Shown here in pieces: positions 1-6,175 of a stretch of 6,412 nt of DNA; position 1 is the first letter of the stretch; each line of letters starts with the position of its first letter. The notes beneath the pieces were generated by a model. That model worked only from the letters and a program-made list of their open reading frames with translations, ran no database searches and had not been told where the DNA came from. The stretch comes from Limnohabitans sp. (GTDB taxonomy: Bacteria > Pseudomonadota > Gammaproteobacteria > Burkholderiales > Burkholderiaceae_C). The stretch is from contig VEQI01000204.1 of assembly GCA_018883305.1 (NCBI GenBank), positions 1-6,412 of the forward strand, given 5' to 3'. A program made the translations under genes and the position numbers.

Positions 1-800
1 ACCTTGACCTGGTGCCTACCCGGCCGGCGTTGGTGCCGCTGACCTTTGACGCGGCCTCGTGGGCCCCCCAGGCGGCGCTTGCGGGTTTGTCGTTGCCGGT
101 GGACATCGGTCTGGGGCCCGTCCCAACACTTGCCCCCGGGTCTTCGGCTTCATCCGACACGACCACATCGACTTCACCCGACGGGGGGCCGTCCTCGTCA
201 CCTGATGCCACGACCACCTCGCCCCGTCCCCGCCCGAAACGCCAACGCCCTGGCGAGGAACCTCCCCACTTCGACGAGGACCTGCTGTTCACCCACCGCG
301 GCCTGTCCGGCCCGGCTGTTCTGCAGATCTCCAGCTACTGGCAGCCTGGCCAGGACTTGCGCATCAACCTGGCACCTGGCACCGACCTGTCGGCTGCACT
401 CAAACGCCTGAAGCTCAGTTCCAAGCGGCGACTGGCCAACGAGCTGACCCAGTGGGTCCCCAGTCGCCTGGCCGACTTGTGGACCCCGGGCCAACCGGTC
501 TGGCAGCGACCCATGGCGGACATCCCGGACCGGGCACTGGACGAACTGGCCGAGCAATTGACCGCATGGTCATTAAAACCCAGTGGCACCGAGGGCTACC
601 GCAAGGCGGAAGTGACCGCCGGGGGCGTCTCCACCCAAGTGCTATCCCAGCAGACGATGGAATCACGCCAGCCCGGGCTGTATTTCATTGGCGAGGTGGT
701 GGACATCACCGGCTGGCTGGGGGGTTACAACTTCCAGTGGGCCTGGTCCAGCGGCCATGCGTGCGCGCAGGCACTGGCGGCCTCTTTGAAAGGGTTATAA
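1..800 (+). CDS. HI0933-family NAD(P)/FAD-dependent oxidoreductase, 3' part
   Basis: This is the C-terminal part of a flavoprotein of the HI0933/YhiN (BaiN-like) family; the N-terminal FAD-binding Rossmann region lies outside the window. The frame is open from base 3 ([15 protein letters not shown]) to a TAA at 798-800, so no start codon is visible. Family marks are the PALVPLTF segment, [21 protein letters not shown] near 270-330, the AEVTAGGVS segment near 607-633, and the closing FAD-contact region [27 protein letters not shown] near 678-752. Members are predicted flavin-dependent oxidoreductases; the physiological substrate is generally unknown, so I give no symbol. About 50 residues rich in Ser, Thr, Pro and Gly sit at roughly 111-266, between the PALVPLT and [11 protein letters not shown] blocks, where relatives usually have a short link. 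The reading frame is intact across it. Family assignment is firm; enzymatic role is not. Confidence 0.93.
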
Positions 801-801
801 T
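796..801 (+). promoter_or_regulatory. Probable -10 box of the rpsU promoter
   Basis: A perfect TATAAT hexamer lies at 796-801 and includes the last bases of the flavoprotein stop codon. Transcription would begin around 807-809, giving rpsU a leader of roughly 117 bases. No good -35 hexamer is seen 16-18 bases upstream (772-779 reads CACTGGCG), and there is no TG extension. The call therefore rests on the exact -10 match and its place ahead of a strongly expressed ribosomal gene. Confidence 0.55.
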
Positions 802-819
802 GCCCCTTTTGCCGGCCAA

Positions 820-876
820 CCCCAACGGCTGGAACTTTGTTCAGTTGGGGACCACCGCGCGCAGGCTGCAACAGCC
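820..876 (+). promoter_or_regulatory. Structured 5' leader of rpsU (two hairpins)
   Basis: Two inverted repeats lie in the untranslated leader. The first pairs CCCCAAC (820-826) with GTTGGGG (844-850), a perfect 7-bp stem, and nests GAAC (832-835) with GTTC (839-842) around a TTT loop. The second pairs GGCTG (864-868) with CAGCC (872-876) around CAA. A further GGCTG at 827-831, inside the first hairpin, could pair with the same CAGCC, so two alternative folds are possible. No T-tract follows either stem, so these are not simple terminators. A regulatory role, for example ribosomal-protein autoregulation, is inference. The rest of 801-924 shows no other recognisable feature. Confidence 0.4.
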
Positions 877-924
877 CGATCTTCTGATGCATCACCCGCT
901 CGCACACTCATTCACGATTCGTCA

Positions 925-1137
925 ATGACCACCATCCGCGTTAAAGAAAACGAGCCTTTCGACGTTGCTCTGCGTCGCTTCAAGCGCACCATCGAGAAAC
1001 TGGGCCTGCTCACCGACCTGCGTGCCCGCGAGTTCTACGAGAAGCCCACCGCCGAGCGCAAGCGCAAGAAGGCCGCCGCTGTGAAACGCCACTACAAGCG
1101 TGTTCGCAGCATGCAGCTTCCCAAGAAGCTGTACTGA
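925..1137 (+). CDS. rpsU: 30S ribosomal protein bS21
   Basis: It encodes a 70-residue basic protein starting [21 protein letters not shown] and ending in QLPKKLY, a full-length match to bS21 as I know it from proteobacteria. The N-terminal half holds the conserved VALRRFKR segment and the [13 protein letters not shown] stretch; the C-terminal half is Lys/Arg-rich, as expected of a protein that wraps 16S rRNA on the 30S platform near the anti-Shine-Dalgarno region. The ATG at 925 is chosen because it gives the exact family N terminus. The 20 bases before it (CACTCATTCACGATTCGTCA) contain no Shine-Dalgarno match. The gene has its own likely promoter and terminator and is followed by yqeY. In many proteobacteria rpsU is linked to dnaG and rpoD; neither is present here. 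Confidence 0.98.
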
Positions 1138-1162
1138 TCACCACGGCTCAGATCACAGGCTC

Positions 1163-1195
1163 GCCCGGGTTATCCCGCGCGGGCCCTTGTTTTTT
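1163..1195 (+). terminator. Probable intrinsic terminator after rpsU
   Basis: GCCCG (1163-1167) pairs with CGGGC (1180-1184), and a T-rich run (TTGTTTTTT, 1187-1195) follows two bases later. A competing inner pairing CGGG (1166-1169) with CCCG (1174-1177) around TTAT is also possible. The stem is short with a 12-base loop, so termination may be partial and let some transcripts continue into yqeY, which starts 35 bases further on. Confidence 0.6.
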
Positions 1196-1230
1196 GTCGC
1201 CCTGCCCTTTTCGATTCATTGGACACTGCC

Positions 1231-1680
1231 ATGACGACGCTCAAAGAACGCATCTCCGAAGACATGAAGAACGCCATGCGCGCCAAGGACACGGCACGCC
1301 TAGGCACCATCCGCCTGTTGCAGGCCGCCATGAAACAAAAGGAAGTCGATGAGCGTGTGACGCTCGACGACGCCGCCGTGATTGCCATCGTGGACAAGCT
1401 GATCAAGCAGCGCAAGGATTCGGTGGCGGCCTTTGTGCAAGCCAATCGCCAGGACCTGGCCGACGTCGAGCAGGCCGAGATTGGCGTGCTGGAGGTCTAT
1501 CTGCCCCAGCGACTGAGCGCGGCCGAGATTGAAGCTGCCGTGAAAGCCATCGTGGCCTCCGTGGGTGCCAGCGGTCCTGGCGACATGGGCAAGGTGATGG
1601 GCGCCGTGAAAGCGCAACTGGCAGGCAAGGCAGACATGGCCCTGGTGAGCGCAGCGGTCAAGGCGGCGCTGGCGGGTTAA
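1231..1680 (+). CDS. yqeY: GatB/YqeY domain protein
   Basis: This is a 149-residue YqeY-family protein, the usual length for the family. It shows MTTLKERISEDMKNAMRAKD at the N terminus, KQRKDSVAAF at residues 59-68, the EIGVLEVYLPQRLSAAEIE block at 83-101, and DMGKVMG at 118-124. YqeY resembles the C-terminal helical domain of GatB, the tRNA-binding subunit of Glu-tRNA(Gln) amidotransferase; its own function is not settled, though a tRNA-linked role is often assumed. I chose ATG at 1231 over a TTG at 1219 because it gives the family N terminus MTTLKERI; a weak GGA at 1221-1223 lies at reasonable spacing. It lies just downstream of rpsU, a common pairing in betaproteobacteria. No clear promoter of its own is visible, so it may depend on readthrough of the rpsU terminator. 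Confidence 0.95.
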   Translation: MTTLKERISEDMKNAMRAKDTARLGTIRLLQAAMKQKEVDERVTLDDAAVIAIVDKLIKQRKDSVAAFVQANRQDLADVEQAEIGVLEVYLPQRLSAAEIEAAVKAIVASVGASGPGDMGKVMGAVKAQLAGKADMALVSAAVKAALAG

Positions 1681-1710
1681 TCTGCAATCAGGGGGCCTCG
1701 CGCACCGCCG

Positions 1711-1730
1711 TGCACCAGGATGCACCGGGA
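1711..1730. repeat. Short tandem 10-mer between convergent genes
   Basis: TGCACCAGGA (1711-1720) is followed directly by TGCACCGGGA (1721-1730), two 10-base units differing at one position. The pair sits in the loop region of an inverted repeat, CCGTGC (1708-1713) with GCACGG (1733-1738). It lies in the 58-base spacer between the ends of yqeY and pmbA. No T-tract flanks it on either strand, so it is not a standard intrinsic terminator. It could be chance in GC-rich DNA. Confidence 0.4.
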
Positions 1731-1738
1731 AGGCACGG

Positions 1739-3145
1739 TCATGCCCCCGCCACCTTCATGCGGTCGATCAGCATCGAGCCAACCGTCTTGGCGCCGTAGT
1801 TGTAGACATCGGCTCCTACGGCCTGCACGCCCTTGAACATGCGCGGCAGGCTGCCCGCGATGGTAATCTCCTGCACCGGGAAGGCAATTTCGCCATTCTC
1901 CACCCAGAACCCACTGGCACCACGCGAGTAATCGCCCGTCACGTAGTTCACGCCCTGCCCCATCAGCTCGATGACGAACAGGCCCGTGCCAAGTTTGCGC
2001 AACATTTCGTCCAGGTCGTCACCGGTGCGTGTATGGCGCGAGCGCAGCACCAGGTTGTGTGAACCCCCGGCATTGCCCGTGGTGGCCATGCCCAGCTTGC
2101 GCGCGGAGTAGCTGCCCAGAAAATAGCCCTGCACACGGCCACCTTCCACCACAGAACGCGCACGGGTCACCACCCCTTCATCATCAAAGGGCGCGCTGCC
2201 CTTGCCACGCAGGACAAAAGGATCTTCGTCGATGTCGATGTGGTTGGCCCACACCTTCTTGCCCAGAGAGTCCAGCAAAAAACTGCTCTTGCGATAGAGG
2301 GCACCACCGCTGATGGCTTGCACAAAATGTCCCAACAAGCCGGCCGCCAGCGTGGACTCAAACAGCACGGGGCATTCGGTGGTGGGTATCTTGCGGGCGT
2401 TCAAACGGCTCAACGCACGTTCAGCGGCGTATCGCCCCACGGCCTCAGGTGAGGCCATTTCATCCGCGCAGCGCATGGAGGTGTACCAGGCGTCGCGCTG
2501 CATGTCGTCACCCAGACCGGCAATGGGTGCCACCGACAGGCTGTGGCGCGAGCTGGCGAATCCGCCGGCAAAACCACGCGTGTGGGCGCTGTAAAAATGG
2601 CTTTGCTGAGCCGACACACCCGCGCCTTCGCTGTTGTGAATGCGCGAGTCGGTGTCAAAGGCCGCAGCCTCACAACGCAAGGCCAGCTGGGCGGCCTCCT
2701 CGCTGCTCACGCTCCAGGGATGGAACAAATCCAGATCCGGATGCTGGTGGGCGATGTCATCCGCATCGGGCAAGCCCGCCGCCGGATCCTCGGCGGTGAA
2801 GCGGGCGATGTCGTAGGCCGCTTGTACCGTGCGCTCAATGGCCGCCTTGGAGAAATCCGACGTGCTGGCGTTCCCGCGTTGCTGGCCCAGATAGACCGTG
2901 ACGCCCAGCGATTTGTCGCGATTGCGCTCCACCGTTTCCAAGGCCCCTTTGCGCACGGACACGCTCAAACCACAACCTTCAGAGGCCTCGGCCCCCGCAT
3001 CCGTGGCGCCGAGTCGACGGGCATGCGCCAAGGCCTGATCCACCAGGTCCTGAAACTGTCCACGGCTGTAGGCAAAGCCCTCCAGGGGCTGATCCGAGGG
3101 TTGGCCTGCCCGGGCGGGACGAGAGGTGTGGGTTGTCTTCTTCAT
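1739..3145 (-). CDS. pmbA: Metalloprotease PmbA/TldE
   Basis: This is a 468-residue member of the TldD/PmbA (peptidase U62) family. In E. coli, TldE (PmbA) partners with TldD in a cytoplasmic protease that processes microcin B17 and degrades the antitoxin CcdA. The N-terminal domain shows GLSVSVRKGALETVERNRDK (59-78) and a DFSK segment near 97-100. The C-terminal domain holds GSHNLVL (361-367), the PmbA signature GQGVNYVTGDYSRGASGFWV (396-415) and PVQEITIAGSL (423-433). I see no HExxxH zinc motif, as expected for the TldE subunit; that motif is in TldD, which is not in this window. The ATG at 3145 (MKKTTHTSRPA) is preferred; an in-frame upstream start at 3232 would add 29 residues of non-family sequence and overlap darP. 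It converges with yqeY and diverges from darP. No Shine-Dalgarno sequence precedes it. Confidence 0.96.
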   Translation of the reverse strand: MKKTTHTSRPARAGQPSDQPLEGFAYSRGQFQDLVDQALAHARRLGATDAGAEASEGCGLSVSVRKGALETVERNRDKSLGVTVYLGQQRGNASTSDFSKAAIERTVQAAYDIARFTAEDPAAGLPDADDIAHQHPDLDLFHPWSVSSEEAAQLALRCEAAAFDTDSRIHNSEGAGVSAQQSHFYSAHTRGFAGGFASSRHSLSVAPIAGLGDDMQRDAWYTSMRCADEMASPEAVGRYAAERALSRLNARKIPTTECPVLFESTLAAGLLGHFVQAISGGALYRKSSFLLDSLGKKVWANHIDIDEDPFVLRGKGSAPFDDEGVVTRARSVVEGGRVQGYFLGSYSARKLGMATTGNAGGSHNLVLRSRHTRTGDDLDEMLRKLGTGLFVIELMGQGVNYVTGDYSRGASGFWVENGEIAFPVQEITIAGSLPRMFKGVQAVGADVYNYGAKTVGSMLIDRMKVAGA

Positions 3146-3160
3146 GAGCCGGCTATGATA
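3133..3160. promoter_or_regulatory. Possible divergent promoter core for pmbA and darP
   Basis: The AT-rich core TATGATA (3154-3160) reads as TATGAT on the plus strand (3154-3159) and TATCAT on the minus strand (3155-3160), each one mismatch from TATAAT. On the plus strand TTGTCT (3133-3138) matches the -35 consensus at four positions, with a short 15-base spacer. No good -35 is seen for the minus strand. If the minus-strand -10 is used, pmbA mRNA would begin within a few bases of its ATG at 3145. Confidence 0.35.
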
Positions 3161-3212
3161 CTTGCCGAGGCGACCCACTCCGCTGTCGCCGGTGATTACC
3201 CCCAACCCAGTC

Positions 3213-3899
3213 ATGTCCCGCAAACCCACCAAAGGCTATTTCGTGCGCGGTCAGTTCGTTGCCCTGGGCAGTGAACTCGACCTGGAGCTCAAGCGCGAGC
3301 TCAAGGGCACGGACAGTGCCAGCAAGACCGACCTCAAGCGCGAAAGCGCCGAGCGCCAAGACCTGGGCGAAGCCATGCTGGGCCTGCGCGCTGACCTCAC
3401 CCAGCGGTTACTGGACCAGGGGCATGTGGACGACGCGCTGCTGCAAGCACTCGCCGAAACCCGTCGCATCACCAATTTCGAAGGCCGACGCCGTCAGGTC
3501 CAGTATGTGGGCAAGCTGATGCGCAAGCTCGACGACGACGACATCGCGGCCATCCGCACAGCCATCACCGAACAGCATCAAGGCAGTGCGCGTGAAACCC
3601 AGGCCCTGCACCTGGCCGAGCACTGGCGTGATCGACTGATTGCGAACGACGATGCGGTGTCCGATTGGCTCCAGGCGCACCCCGACACCGACAGCCAGCA
3701 ACTGCGTGCGCTGGTGCGGCAGGCCCGCAAGGACGGACAACCCACGGCCACTGAAGTGTCTCAGGGGTTGGCACCACGTCATGGCCGCGCCTACCGCGAG
3801 CTGTTTCAAATGATCCGTGCCCAGCTCAACCGGACTCAGGATGAGCCTGGCACGGCAGAGGAATACCCCCCTTGCGCCCTAAAAACCCCTCCCGCCTGA
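3213..3899 (+). CDS. darP: Ribosome maturation factor DarP (YjgA, DUF615)
   Basis: This is a 228-residue YjgA/DarP protein. In E. coli DarP is a small, highly charged factor that binds late 50S assembly intermediates and supports maturation of the peptidyl transferase centre. Conserved parts seen here are SKTDLKRESAERQDLGEAM (38-56), the ITNFEGRRRQVQYVGKLMRK segment (86-105), EHWRDRLI (136-143), and a basic helical end RHGRAYRELFQMIR (189-202). The last 20 or so residues (TQDEPGTAEEYPPCALKTPPA) look like a poorly conserved, Pro-rich tail. ATG at 3213 is chosen (MSRKPTKGYFVRGQF); the longer in-frame form from 3162 adds Pro-rich sequence that lies in the divergent spacer. The stop is 8 bases before mog, so the two are likely an operon. 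No Shine-Dalgarno match precedes the start. Confidence 0.94.
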   Translation: MSRKPTKGYFVRGQFVALGSELDLELKRELKGTDSASKTDLKRESAERQDLGEAMLGLRADLTQRLLDQGHVDDALLQALAETRRITNFEGRRRQVQYVGKLMRKLDDDDIAAIRTAITEQHQGSARETQALHLAEHWRDRLIANDDAVSDWLQAHPDTDSQQLRALVRQARKDGQPTATEVSQGLAPRHGRAYRELFQMIRAQLNRTQDEPGTAEEYPPCALKTPPA

Positions 3900-3907
3900 G
3901 TCCCGCC

Positions 3908-4525
3908 ATGAGCCACAACACCCTGCCCGAACCCGATACGCGCTGCGACCGCGTGCGCATCGGCATTGTCTCCATCAGCGACCGCGCCTCGTCGGGCGTG
4001 TATGAGGACAAAGGCCTGCCCGCCTTGCGTGAATGGCTGAGTCAGGCACTGCTCAACCCCGTCGAGTGGGAGTCCCGCTTGATTGCCGATGAACAGGCGC
4101 TGATCAGCCAGACCCTGATTGAATTGGTGAATGCTGGCTGCTCATTGGTGTTGACCACCGGTGGCACCGGCCCTGCCCTGCGCGACGTGACTCCCGAGGC
4201 CACGCTGGCTGTGGCACATAAGGAGATGCCCGGTTTCGGTGAGCAGATGCGTCAGATCAGCTTGCGCTTTGTGCCCACCGCCATTCTCTCGCGCCAGGTG
4301 GCTGTGATCCGCGACAAAAGCCTGATCATCAACCTGCCGGGCCAGCCCAAATCCATTCAGGAAACCCTGGGCGGATTGAAAGATGCGCAAGGGGGCAAGG
4401 TGGTGGACGGCATCTTTGCGGCCGTGCCCTATTGCATTGACCTCATCGGCGGGCCGTACCTGGAAACGCGCGACGAGTTCTGCAAGGCATTCCGACCCAA
4501 GACGGCCATTCGCCCGCCACGTTGA
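3908..4525 (+). CDS. mog: Molybdopterin adenylyltransferase
   Basis: This is a 205-residue MogA-type protein. MogA adenylylates molybdopterin with ATP in the cytoplasm, preparing it for molybdate insertion by MoeA. Diagnostic sequence includes IGIVSISDRASSGVYEDKGLP near 18-38, the MoCF signature TTGGTGPALRDVTPEATL (83-100), the EMPGFGEQMRQISLRF block (106-121), and INLPGQPKSIQETL (141-154). Asp93 in RDVT corresponds to one of the catalytic aspartates described for E. coli MogA. It starts 8 bases after the darP stop, so probably shares its transcript. The ATG at 3908 (MSHNTLPEP) is preferred over a TTG at 3872 lying inside darP. A weak GAG at 3898-3900 is the only ribosome-binding candidate. 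No other molybdenum cofactor gene is nearby. Its end faces the cysE end across 20 bases that hold no evident terminator. Confidence 0.96.
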   Translation: MSHNTLPEPDTRCDRVRIGIVSISDRASSGVYEDKGLPALREWLSQALLNPVEWESRLIADEQALISQTLIELVNAGCSLVLTTGGTGPALRDVTPEATLAVAHKEMPGFGEQMRQISLRFVPTAILSRQVAVIRDKSLIINLPGQPKSIQETLGGLKDAQGGKVVDGIFAAVPYCIDLIGGPYLETRDEFCKAFRPKTAIRPPR

Positions 4526-4545
4526 AGCGCGTTGGACGCCCTGGA

Positions 4546-5310
4546 TTATTTGCCTACCAGCTGATTCAGCTTGTCTGCTTCAAAGTGTTCCTGCTTGGCG
4601 GCGTCCTGCGGCACGCAATCGGCGCCCTGTTGGGACAGGCTTTCCAACGCCTTCCAGAGCAAGGCGATCTGGTGTTCCTGTGAGGATGCACTGTCGATCA
4701 AGCCACGCATGGCCTGGCTCAGCGGGTCGTCGTCCTCGGTGATGCCGTAGGCATTGAACTTGCGCGAGGCAGCCGCATCGGCGCTGTCGCCATCTTTGGC
4801 CGGAATGATGCGTGCCGGGATGCCCACTGCCGTGGCACCGGCGGGCACAGGCTTGATGACCACCGCATTGCTACCGATCTTGGCGCCGTCCCCCACCACA
4901 AAACCGCCCAGCACCTTGGCGCCTGCGCTGACCACGACATCGCGCCCCAGCGTGGGGTGTCGCTTGGCGCCTTTGTACAAGGAGGTACCACCCAACGTAA
5001 CGCCTTGGTAAATGGTGCAACCATCGCCGATCTCGGCGGTTTCTCCGACCACCACGCCCATGGCGTGGTCAAAGAACACCCGCTCACCAATGCGCGCAGC
5101 CGGGTGGATTTCAATGCCCGTCAACCAGCGTGACACATGCGAGATGAAACGCCCCAGCCAATGCAAGCCCATGTTCCAGCAACGGTGCGCCACACGGTGC
5201 ATCACCAGCGCATGCAGGCCGGGATAACAGGTCAGCACCTCCCAGCGGGAACGGGCGGCCGGGTCACGGTCGAGGATGCATTGGATATCGGAGCGCAGAC
5301 GAGCAAACAT
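4546..5310 (-). CDS. cysE: Serine O-acetyltransferase
   Basis: This is a 254-residue serine acetyltransferase, transferring acetyl from acetyl-CoA to L-serine to give O-acetylserine, the first step of cysteine synthesis. A short alpha-helical N-terminal region (1-65) leads to a left-handed beta-helix hexapeptide domain (about 66-170): IEIHPAARIG, FFDHAMGVVVGETAEIGDG, TIYQGVTLGGTSL, KRHPTLG and VGIPARIIP. His82 in FFDHAMG is the likely catalytic base, equivalent to E. coli His158. Glu67 occupies the position of E. coli Asp143, as in short Bacillus-type enzymes. The N-terminal domain is much shorter than in E. coli. An extra C-terminal stretch of about 80 residues, charged and Gln-rich, ends in LVGK and lacks the terminal Ile that E. 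coli CysE inserts into CysK. The start is 9 bases after the trmJ stop, so co-transcription is likely. The only ribosome-binding candidate, AAAGG, lies about 13 bases from the ATG. Confidence 0.96.
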   Translation of the reverse strand: MFARLRSDIQCILDRDPAARSRWEVLTCYPGLHALVMHRVAHRCWNMGLHWLGRFISHVSRWLTGIEIHPAARIGERVFFDHAMGVVVGETAEIGDGCTIYQGVTLGGTSLYKGAKRHPTLGRDVVVSAGAKVLGGFVVGDGAKIGSNAVVIKPVPAGATAVGIPARIIPAKDGDSADAAASRKFNAYGITEDDDPLSQAMRGLIDSASSQEHQIALLWKALESLSQQGADCVPQDAAKQEHFEADKLNQLVGK

Positions 5311-5319
5311 GCGTGAAGT

Positions 5320-6111
5320 CTAGCCTTTCTCGGCGCGATGGCGCGTCATCTGACGGGCAACACCTCGCAGGATGTGGACTTCCTCGGGCGTCAATGCGGC
5401 GCGATTGAAGAGTTGCTGCAAGCGTGGCATGAGTTTCTTGGGCGCCTGGGGATCCAGGAACCCGATCTCGATGAGCGACTGCTCCCAGTGTGTCAGCAAG
5501 CCCGCTATTTGCTGAGCATCGGCGGGGGCGTCGGCCTTGACCACCTCTTGATACGCCCCCTCCTTTTCTGTCAAGGGCTGGTCTGACGCTTGTCGGACTG
5601 CCCCCGTCCAACCGCCCAGCGCCTCGCGCCACTCATAGGCAATCACCTGTACCGCACTGGCCAGGTTGAGTGAGCCAAACGCAGGGTCCGTCGGGATGCG
5701 CAGAGCGACATGGCAACGGTACACATCGTCGTTGCTCATGCCAAAGCGCTCAGACCCAAAAAGAAACGCCACGCCCTGCGGGACGGACTGCGCCAGCGGG
5801 CCCAGATGCTGCCGCGGGGTGCGCGTGGGCGGCCCAAAATCGCGCGCCACCATGGCTGTGGCACACAGGTGGGTCATGCCCTCCAACGCCTCCTCCAGCG
5901 TCTGCACGATGCGGGCGTTGCGCAGCACGTCCAGCGCCCCGCTGGCCCGCTGGATCGTCTCCTCACGGCGCAGCACGTTGTCCCAGCGCGGCCGCACCAG
6001 CACCAGGTCGTCAAACCCCATGACCTTCATGGCCCGTGCCACGCCGCCCACGTTGCCGGCGTGGCTGGTCTCGATCAGGATGAAGCGGGTACGGGGCATG
6101 GGCAGGGTCAT
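5320..6111 (-). CDS. trmJ: tRNA (cytidine/uridine-2'-O-)-methyltransferase TrmJ
   Basis: This is a 263-residue SPOUT-class RNA methyltransferase of the TrmJ type. In E. coli TrmJ methylates the 2'-O of Cm32/Um32 in the anticodon loop of several tRNAs using S-adenosylmethionine. The N-terminal signature IETSHAGNVGGVARAMKVMGF is at residues 13-33. The trefoil-knot cofactor motifs are FLFGSERFGMSN (116-127) and IPTDPAFGSLNLASAV (139-154). The C-terminal helical region (about 185-260) with LMPRLQQLFNRAALTPEEV is typical of TrmJ and separates it from shorter SPOUT enzymes such as TrmL. The ATG at 6111 gives MTLPMPRTRF; an in-frame ATG four codons on (6099) gives MPRTRF and is equally plausible, since neither has a Shine-Dalgarno sequence. 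It heads the trmJ-cysE pair and diverges from suhB, a neighbourhood seen in other proteobacteria. Confidence 0.95.
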   Translation of the reverse strand: MTLPMPRTRFILIETSHAGNVGGVARAMKVMGFDDLVLVRPRWDNVLRREETIQRASGALDVLRNARIVQTLEEALEGMTHLCATAMVARDFGPPTRTPRQHLGPLAQSVPQGVAFLFGSERFGMSNDDVYRCHVALRIPTDPAFGSLNLASAVQVIAYEWREALGGWTGAVRQASDQPLTEKEGAYQEVVKADAPADAQQIAGLLTHWEQSLIEIGFLDPQAPKKLMPRLQQLFNRAALTPEEVHILRGVARQMTRHRAEKG

Positions 6112-6122
6112 GGGCTAGGGCG

Positions 6123-6128
6123 TAAAAT
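6123..6128 (+). promoter_or_regulatory. Possible -10 box of the suhB promoter
   Basis: TAAAAT (6123-6128) matches TATAAT at five of six positions and lies in the 103-base divergent spacer between trmJ and suhB. Transcription would start near 6135, giving a suhB leader of about 80 bases. No convincing -35 is seen at the right distance. I see no equally good -10 on the minus strand for trmJ. Confidence 0.4.
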
Positions 6129-6175
6129 CGCTATTGTCGCTGCCTGCATCGTCGGGCACTCTTGTTCAGCTCTTT

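Noticed and set aside
775..790. Sigma-54-like promoter (TGGC, then TTGA at -24/-12 spacing)
   Set aside because: The -12 element reads TTGA instead of TTGC, and a perfect TATAAT follows a few bases later; a sigma-54 promoter would be unusual for rpsU.
452..928. Plus-strand frame of 158 codons overlapping the flavoprotein and the rpsU leader
   Set aside because: It is out of frame with the conserved C-terminal flavoprotein sequence, crosses the likely rpsU promoter and has no recognisable domain.
1219..1230. TTG start for yqeY four codons upstream
   Set aside because: ATG at 1231 gives the family N terminus MTTLKERI, and the TTG would use up the only weak ribosome-binding candidate.
3162..3212. 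Upstream in-frame extension of darP
   Set aside because: The extra 17 residues are Pro-rich, absent from the family N terminus, and occupy the pmbA/darP promoter spacer.
3146..3232. Longer pmbA start on the minus strand at 3232
   Set aside because: It would overlap the darP start and add 29 residues unlike PmbA; the ATG at 3145 fits the family better.
2543..3274. Long plus-strand open frame (243 codons) opposite pmbA
   Set aside because: It lies antisense to the well-conserved pmbA and runs into darP; its composition is that of a shadow frame in GC-rich DNA and it shows no recognisable domain.
3872..3907. TTG start for mog within the darP 3' end
   Set aside because: The added residues (MRPKNPSRLSPA) do not look like MogA, and ATG at 3908 gives a normal N terminus and a standard 8-base operon gap.
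5666..6118. Plus-strand open frame of 150 codons opposite trmJ
   Set aside because: It is Ser/Arg-rich low-complexity translation antisense to the conserved SPOUT domain of TrmJ, with no family features.
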